64,000 bases of DNA. It comes from Microbotryum silenes-acaulis. Lineage: Eukaryota > Basidiomycota > Microbotryomycetes > Microbotryales > Microbotryaceae. This document shows, piece after piece, positions 56,887 through 64,000 of this stretch. The position numbers were made by a program, and so were the translations under genes. Numbering within the stretch: the stretch's first letter is position 1; the number at the start of each line of letters is the position of its first letter. Under the pieces are notes generated by a model. The model had not been told where the DNA came from and did not search any database. It was given only the letters and a program-made list of their open reading frames with translations. The stretch covers positions 248,001 through 312,000 of the forward strand of contig QPFY01000013.1 in assembly GCA_003665825.1 (NCBI GenBank), in the 5' to 3' direction.

Positions 56887-58760
56887 CCCGTGAGTTGGTT
56901 AAGACTCTGACGGATCGTTTGGGAGCAGTGCCGCGCGACGACCCTCCGTTCCAGCATAGCTGCCGGCCACGACACCAACTTCAAGGAAGTCCATGAGCGA
57001 CTTGGGCAGGAACTGGGCGGTCGGATCTAATTCTCTCGAAACCTACACACGTTTGTGCCAACTCCAAATCCCGATTTAGGGCGACATGGTCAAGCATATC
57101 ACCTTTTCGGGTACTTGGGGGGAGGAAAAGCCGATGAAAGACCTCTTGCCCAGATCAATGCGGTGGTGAGTCAGATCTCCTTGGGCCATACACGTTATCC
57201 AATACACTGCTTACTAGATTGACGTTCTGTTGGTGCGCCAGGGTCTGGCTAAAGTGGTTGCAAGTGGTTTTTTGAACATCGTCGTTCCGACCTCGGCCGG
57301 CCAGCTCCCTCACGACGGTCACGCACCGGACGCGGTCGCTCTCTTCTCCTTTGCGTCGACCCCACCGAGAGGGTCTGGGCAATGTCAGATGATGAATGGA
57401 GGGGGGAGGCGAATCGGTTAGGCAAGCGTCCGGAAGATCTTCGCCAAGTGAATCACGTACTCGAGCCTGGATAAAGTCAAGCGTTGAAACAAAGCAGGCT
57501 CTGCCTCTTGGCAGGGTGTGCGGAGGTTATACAGAGTGTTCGACGATTGTCCTGCGCAGATTTACGTACGTATTCACGGTGGCGGGATGTCAGTTCCGCG
57601 TTCTTGTTCACTCGGCAAGCGGCGTCTTCAAGACAAACTGATTTGACGGTTCGAAATCAAAAGGCTACAAAAACCTTTTGAGATTCTTGGTCCGACTCCT
57701 TGTCGCTCCCGAGCTCGACCTCGGCGTCATCAGTTCTGGCCCAACCTATCCCATCACAGTGGACACCCTACCGCCCATCACATACGAGTGCCCCAGCAGG
57801 ACTTTTTCGAGCCCAAGACCAAAACATCAAGGAGTTTGTCTGTGGCAACCGACCTACCTGAATGATGCAATGACCGGGCCCCGAGCTATTTGCTATCCCG
57901 GAGTCTTCAACAACGTTGAGACGGGTACTAGCCAAGCTTCGTTTGGTGGCTCACCGGAGCACTCCGTCGTCTTCTCGCTCGTCGACCAGGATCAAGCCGA
58001 ACGGACAAGCGAGTGCCTGAAACGAGTAGATTCTCTGCAGCCACACGAACGGGAAGGCTTTGCTGAGGTGGACACAATATACCGGGATCCTCAAGCCTAC
58101 CGCAGCGCTCCGGTCGCCGTGTGCGGTGGTGACGAGCGCTGCGATAGGCTTGAGGATCCCGAAAGATCATATCTACCACCGCGAGACCCTCCCGCTCGTG
58201 TGGCTGCAGAGAATGCACTCGTTTCAGGACTTCATGTGTCCTTTCGGCTAGATCTTGGTCGACGAGCGAGAAGACGACGGAGTGCTCCGTTGAGCCACCA
58301 AACGAAGCTTGGCTAGTACCCGTCTCAACGTTGTTGAAGACTCCGGGATAGCAAATAGCTCGGGGCCCGGTCATTGCATCATTCAGGTAGGTCGGTTGCC
58401 ACAGACAAACTCCTTGATGTGTGGGTCTTGGGCTCGACAAAGCTGCGATGGGGCGCTGGTATATGATGGGTGGTAGGGTGTCCACTGTGACGGGATAGGT
58501 TGGGCCAGAAGCGATGACGCCGAGGTCGAGCTCGGGAGCGACAACGAGTCGGACCAAGAATCTCAAAAGGTTTTCGTAGCCTTTTGATTTCGAACCGTCA
58601 AATAACCCCTCTACAAAGTCGATGTACTGCACCTCGATTGCTCAATCGACCACATCACCATTGACGCCGAAGGGACAGGCTGTTTGACACTCTCCAACCG
58701 GCCTTGCTTCTTGGATGATCCGTTGTCCGAGCAAGCGATGATTTACAGATGCTGTTGATC
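56887..58760 (+). pseudogene. FunK1 relic G (D-type, with internal palindrome)
   Basis: Pieces in order match the C/D type: ELGGRI and FSRNLHTFVPTPNPD-like text near 57007-57070, HITFSGTWGEEKPMKD near 57090-57140, an intron, then DVLLVRQGLAK and FLNIVVPTSAGQLPHD to 57360, a broken middle, and the PELDLGVISSGPTYPITVD block to 58109. An inverted copy of the last block follows. A loop-exon piece (LHLDCSIDHITID, GTGCLTLSNRPCFLDD) ends it at 58630-58740. Many stops and shifts make it non-functional. Its intron keeps a TACTAG acceptor that genes C and D lack. Confidence 0.8.
57641..58603. repeat. Head-to-head palindrome, 469-bp arms and 25-bp loop
   Basis: Arms 57641-58109 and 58135-58603 are inverted copies of the same FunK1 exon block, starting and ending with ATTTGACGGTTCG and AGCGCT. 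The left arm carries D-type residues (ITYECPS.TFSSPRPKHQ), the right arm C-type residues (IIYQRPIAALSSPRPTHQ), so the arms are related but not identical. Confidence 0.85.
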
Positions 58761-59984
58761 ATGCTGGTGCCACAAGATACTTCAAAAAAGCCGTAGCTTC
58801 CAGTGTTCTAACCCTCCAGCTGCGTTGTCATTGTTTTACATACATCAATTTCAGAGAGGAAGGACGACATACGTATTGCTATTCTTGTTGATGACTCGGA
58901 TGATGAAGAATGTTGTCCGACACTGTCAAGTTGGATGAGGATCGGTCGGAAGTCTATCCTACACGCCATCATGCAGATAGCACTCTGCTGACTGCTGGGA
59001 TGAATCATGATGGAGTACAGGGATGGTGGTGATCTGATCAAGTGTGTTGAAGCACAAGGGTAACGAGATTATTGCAACTGAAGAAGGAGAAAGAAAAGAG
59101 CTACGAAGAGGGAAGATCGACTACAACCCAGCGGATATTTTGTGTGCGTTGAAGTTCCCAGGTCAAAGGCTCCTGCCCGTCCGGAATCGGAACCCCGATG
59201 AGGTGTCGAAGTGCAAGTCCGAGCAAAGAATCCGACGATGAGGTGTTGAAGTGCAAAGTCCGAGCGAGGAGCCCAGGATCCGAGCGCAGGTCCGACCTGA
59301 AGGTGCCTAGTCACTTAGAAATATTGACCATGACACAACTCAAGGCAAAGACAAGTCGGCTCCACTAGTCTCCTTTTCCACCTTGCCGAATTCAGGGAAG
59401 GGAAGCATGCTGTGAGCGACAACAAGGCAATATTCCGGCGGAAAGGAGTCGATGTGATGAGATCAGCGCAGAAATGGTCGTCGGAGCAAGGAGGCGGTAG
59501 AACTCGACGGCGAGAGGCAAATGCGAAGCACGCTGGATTCGTTACCAGTATACATTGTGGAAATATTGGACGTGAAGGGACTTCTGGCAGCGAGCGACGA
59601 CGAAGCGCGACACCGACGGAGAGGATTCGGCGTGGTACGAAGAAAAGGTCGTCAAAGCGAGCAGTAGTACAAGCCAACGACTAGCGACAAGTGCGAGACA
59701 CAATTGGCGAAGCAAGCAGTGGAGGCCAATAACAAGCGTCAAATGCGAGGTAAACAGAGTCGATGGTCGGGCTGCTAGTGGAGGTAGACTATTTGCGGTG
59801 ATCGTCGACCAATTGAGGTGGGCAGGAGCCTCCTGATGGCGTTCTGGTCGACAGGGTGTGATGACCAGCCTTGTACGGCGATTACCTCCGTAGCGCGTAT
59901 CACTATCGGGATAATGCTTCTAAAGCCTCATCGCGAGCAAGACGAACAGGTTTCCATTGCAGCCCACAAACTAGAGCAAGTTTT
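58761..59984. other. Right border of the island; no gene seen
   Basis: From 58800 to about 59230 the DNA is an inverted, diverged copy of the region downstream of gene D. Beyond that, to the P450 stop, no repeat or convincing frame was recognised. Confidence 0.4.
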
Positions 59985-62152
59985 TCAAACGTCCCTCTTT
60001 CGAAGTCTGCATGGGAAATCATGAGGGACAGCGAACCAACTCTCATTCACTTGGAAAGGCTGGTCCGGATTCTCAAACGGGAGGTCATAGTGCCAGACGA
60101 TCGACTATGAACAAGAGACGTGCAGCAAGGCAGTGAGCAGTCGAACGAGATCGATTGGAGAGTGTTCAGGTTAAAGCCTCACCGGAAGCAACTTGAGCAT
60201 CTCCATGATCGAGATGTTCTTCCCCAAGCATACGCGGGCACCCGCACCGAACTGAGAAGGTGTGCAGTGTCTCGGCTAATCAGCAAATCCCTCCTCGTTC
60301 GACCGGTCAAAACATGATGCAGCCGAAAACACTCACAGCAAGATTGTACTTGTGCAGATCGGACTTCCCATCGGCGTCGAGCCATCGCTCGGGTTTCCAC
60401 TCCTCACAATCATCACCATACGCTCGAGGATCATAATGCACCTGCCACCCCGACATACCCACCAGCGTTCCCTCGGGGTAGAAATGGGGCCCGATCTGCG
60501 CTCCACCGGCAGGAGTGACGCGTTGCAAGGCCATGCCAACCGCGGGGTGCATCCTCGTCGCCTCCTTGATGGCGGCTTGGAGGTATTCCAACCTGGAGCC
60601 TTGGTCGTAACTGACGGGGAAATCGAGCTGGCCTTCCTCGAGGGCGGTGCTGATCTCGGCACGGAGTTTGGCCAAGCTTTCGGCGTTTTTGGGATCGTAG
60701 ATATGTCGGAGGAAGCCCAACATCGTCGATTTGGTCGTGTCCGCACCCGCGATACTGCATAGGGAAGGATTCACTCGTCAATGTAGGGCCAACTATCTGG
60801 ACAGAACGAAGGGGTAGAAACTACACCAAAGTGGAGCATTCCTGTTCACGACATATGAGAGGTCCAGACATGTCAGATTGAGGTCTCCTCCCAGCGACGA
60901 AGGCGGCAAGTACTCACCCTGACCAGCCTCGAGAACCCCAACTTCTGCTTTGTCGCTGGGTCCACCGCATTGAAAAAGTGGGACAACATGTCGTGCTCTG
61001 GCCAAGGCATTAAATGGGAACGGTCAGCGACAGTAGTGCGACCCCTTTTTCGTCACAGGGGGGTCAACCTACTTTCTTCAAAGCTCTCGGGATCATTCTC
61101 CTTCAACGCGACCCTCTCCGCCACGAGCTCAGTACTATATCTGACAAAGATCGCCGAGCTATTGTTCGCCAGCACATTGTTGACGAACCATCGTACCGCA
61201 CGTGTTGTCGAGACCCAACCCCAGCTGTTGGAACAAGCGAAAAAGACGACAAAAGCTGTGCCCTTGGCGAAAGCGGGGAGGATGTTGCGCGTATCTTCGC
61301 CCGAGTCGAGGAAACCGAAGGGTTTGCCGAAGCTTATTTCGCTGACTGTGTCGTAGGCGAACCCTGAGTACGGCAAAAAGTTGCTTCAGACATGTCTGTG
61401 GTCAATGACATCGAGTGTCTCACTCACATTCAATCAAATGAGCGACATCGCAAACCGATTTATTGGCGACCGCTCGATCAAAGTACCCGAATAGTTTGCT
61501 CGTATTGTAATCGGCGAACGACTCGAGGCCGAGGAGATGGTTCGTCGAATACGCCGCGGCGACGGCTCGACGTCCGTTCGCATGTTGAGCAGGATCGAGG
61601 TGAGCGAAATGGGACCGTTCGCTAATTGCCCAGGGGATGTAGAAAGGTCCTACCGAGCAAAGGAAGACGCTGTGTGTCAGCGAGCCGCGGAAACTCCGAG
61701 TCGGTTGCTCCCCGGTCGGCACCTGCGCGCTCACCTTTGAGCCATTTGGTTCCATGGCCATACAGCGTCTTGATTTCATCTGGCTCACAGACCGATACCT
61801 GAATACGTTGATGTTAGGATTAGCTTAGATTGCAAAGCGGTTGATGTGAAAGAGTCGCACCCACCTCGTTGGGACCGACTCGAACCGCATTACCCCACTT
61901 CGCATGATTGATCCTCATCGTTGTGGTGTACGTGCCTTTGTAGGTTTGGTACACCTTCCATGCATCGGTAATTTTGGCCAATCGTGGTCCTGGGATGTTT
62001 GCTAGAGGGTGAAGGTAGAACAAGTAGAACACACGAAGGGCGATGCACGCCAAGGCGACCGTACCCCACATTGCTGGATGCGTGCCATAGCGCCACAGGT
62101 CGCCGCGATCGTGATGGTCGATGCCGACTAGATGCTCAAGGTACTCTGGCAT
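59985..62152 (-). CDS. Cytochrome P450 monooxygenase
   Basis: This is a many-exon gene with ATG at 62152 (MPEYLEHLVGIDH) and stop at 59985-59987. Exon 1 (62152-61865) encodes a membrane anchor (TVALACIALRVFYLFYLHP) and the PGP hinge (NIPGPRLAKI). Later exons give VCEPDEIKTLYGHG, FYIPWAISERSHFAHLDP, and SEISFGKPFGFLD. The I-helix reads AGADTTKST, the K-helix ExxR is KEATRMHP, then EEWKPERWL, and the heme loop FGAGARVCLGKN with the Cys ligand. The last exon (LPFENPDQPF... to the stop) is phase-compatible. It is expected to be ER-bound and to need a P450 reductase. The junction between the SRLVR segment (about 60912) and the I-helix exon could not be resolved in phase and may involve a tiny exon. 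The substrate is unknown; the general shape resembles fungal secondary-metabolism P450s. Confidence 0.85.
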
Positions 62153-62415
62153 GGCAAGGTGAGTCCCGAGAGATGACCAGATGAAGTGTAGGTGATGGCG
62201 AGTACTCGGCAGGTGGCGGTAGGAGGGAAACCTACCCCGGATTGTCCGTCTGAGGAAGCACCAATCCGGAGGGTCCCGCAAACCTCCCGTCCGACGAATC
62301 TCGAACGCTCGGCTTGGCCGCGGGGCTAGAAACGAGCCACATTCTTTCGTAAAACACGTTACACACCAATTTCTCGGTTTCATTCAAGGCTCTAACACAA
62401 GCTGTCTACCTCCTT
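62153..62415. other. Short intergenic region
   Basis: This 260-bp gap between the P450 start and the photolyase stop probably contains the P450 promoter. No feature seen. Confidence 0.4.
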
Positions 62416-64000
62416 TCACTCGTCATCACTCATACCAGGGTTCTTGAAGCGAGCGATCGCGCGTTTCCTCGCTTTGGCATGGTCGACGATCGGCATCACA
62501 TACCCCATCTTTTCAATCTCCTTCTTGCTCATCGTTGCGGACGGTTCGTGGATGGCTAGAAGATGCATCGGATCCAAGAAAGGCCATGTCAGCACGAGAC
62601 TAGGTGGAGTGAACTTGGACGCAGGTCTGGAAGTACCTTTGCCCCTAATCTTGCTCAACTCGGGTACCCAGTGACGGATGTAGTCGCCCTCGGGATCCGC
62701 CTTCTCCGACTGCGCCGTAGGGTTGAAGACACCTGAACGATGAACGATGAAGAAGAGTTTAGCTCACTTCAAAGAAGTCTAGCTCTTCTCGATCGCGGCC
62801 AAAGAGTTTCAAACTTACGGAAGTAGGGCTGGGGGTCCGTTCCAGTAGATGACTGTTTCAGGATATTCGAGCGAGCGCAAGGAATGAGTTCTGAACAAAC
62901 ATGGTGGAGGTAGCAGGAACACTCACACTCCATTGCCATCCTCCATTGTTGGATCCCAAGTCGCCATCGATGAGTTGCTGCATGAAATACTTTTCGCCAA
63001 GACGCCAGTCGAGGAGCAGATCCTTGGTCAAGAACATGGCCACGATCATTCGGCATCGGTTCTGCGTTACAAAGACACATCAGCGCGAGCCCTGTATTAC
63101 GACATCCCCACGATGGGACTTACATGCATATAACCTTGCGCATTGAGAGATCGCATGGCCGCGTCGACTATGGGGTAGCCTGTCTTGCCGTCCTTCCAAG
63201 CCTGAAGGTTCTCCTCGCTGTGCTCCCAGACGACGTCCTCGAACTTGGGGTTGAAAGCTCGGTTCATGCAGATCCTCGGCCAGGCCGCCAATACGTGTTG
63301 GTAAAAGTCCCTCCATGCAACCTCGCTAACCCAAACACCAACTCCTCCCTGATCGCGACCCGTGTACAGTTGGTTCTTGGTCAACTTCATCGTCATCCTC
63401 AGCGTCTCTCGAGGCGAGATCAATCCAGCAGCGAGGTAAGGCGAGATGTGGGAAGTGCCGTCCAGATCGACGCGATTACGGCCCGTGGCGTATTCCCCAA
63501 TCTTGGACTTCTTCAGCGGATCGTCGACCTCCTCGGCTCCATCAGCAAGTGGGGGCTCGAAAAACTTTTGTTTGCGAATCTTGGTCTTGAGGAAGCGGTG
63601 CATCACGTCGCGCGTCGTCTTCTCGCCGACGGGCCACGTCTTTTGCATCTGCTTGGCGTCGGCTTCGGACAGGGTGAAACCTTCAATTGATTTCGGCAAC
63701 TTGTGCGAGAAGAACGGCTTTAGGACAGCGTGTTGCCGTGCTGACTTGGGGTTTGCCTCGAGTCCTCCCGCATCGCCGACGTAGGAGAGCATGTCGCTGG
63801 CAACGGTGTTGGCCCAGTTTTTGAACCACGGGCTGAACACCGAGCACGGTTTTCCTTGCTGGAGGTATCGACTTTGGTCTCGTGAGTGTTGTGATCGCTT
63901 CGATAGCACAGGACGGACTAACCTTGGTCACGATTTCACCCGGGGGTACAATGACAAAATCTTTCAGGAAAGCCACCTCCCCAGCCCAGCCCTTACCGCT
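62416..64000 (-). CDS. PHR1: Class I CPD photolyase (partial, 5' end beyond window)
   Basis: Exons read from the right edge: one ending at 63923 (PPGEIVTK), then 63858-63124, 63061-62937, 62852-62819 and 62732-62416, all in phase. The sequence follows class I CPD photolyases: [13 protein letters not shown], the FAD-binding domain with [93 protein letters not shown]. It ends in a basic tail. These enzymes reverse UV-induced pyrimidine dimers using FADH and blue light. The 34-nt exon 62852-62819 fits exactly between the GGWQWS and RVFNP blocks. The N-terminal antenna domain lies outside the window. Confidence 0.93.

Overview
The window looks like nuclear DNA of a GC-rich basidiomycete fungus. 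Genes carry many short GT-AG introns (about 45-170 nt, one GC-AG), and it holds a uracil-catabolism Urc1, an Rpn13 and several copies of the fungal-specific FunK1 kinase-like family. I suspect Pucciniomycotina (Microbotryomycetes-like), but that is an inference from gene content. All gene models were built by hand from reading frame, intron phase and family motifs.

Region 1 (1-17,150) is ordinary, compact chromosome. It holds a partial SET/TPR-like gene (-), an unknown basic/Ser-rich gene (+), URC1 (-) with a small decayed copy of its own 3' end beside it, RPN13 (+), an unknown acidic protein (-), a GPATCH4/Tma23-type nucleolar G-patch protein (-), a YIPF6/Yip4 Golgi membrane protein (+) and an unknown 690-residue protein (-).

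Region 2 (about 17,150-59,980) is a 42-kb accessory island. It is filled with decayed transposons: a Ulp1-like protease gene, Ty1/copia gag, a tyrosine recombinase, three separate pieces of Helitron-type PIF1 helicase, and a 0.6-kb terminal-inverted-repeat element in three copies. Among them lies an expanded FunK1 family: five genes with open, phase-consistent exons (A 26154-28578 +, C 32375-34604 -, B 41785-44140 +, D 48032-50258 -, A' 53194-55618 -) and three relics (E, F, G). Gene A and its copy A' sit in a 4.8-kb nearly perfect inverted repeat (25785-30585 / 51188-55987) that encloses 20.6 kb. C and D are a second, direct duplication that includes about 400 bp of upstream DNA. All five genes keep the same four-part catalytic-domain layout, with a 155-nt exon carrying the catalytic-loop region. 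Judged by eye, all lack the beta-3 lysine. C and D have also lost the His-Arg of the HRD motif and the DFG-equivalent aspartate, and A/A' read HCD. This looks like a young, locally amplifying family of pseudokinase-like proteins, and it is the most interesting thing in the window.

Region 3 (59,985-64,000) returns to ordinary genes: a multi-exon cytochrome P450 (-) and a class I CPD photolyase (-), which runs off the right edge.

No CRISPR, rRNA or plasmid-like feature was seen. One tRNA-like gene with an odd anticodon loop lies in the island.
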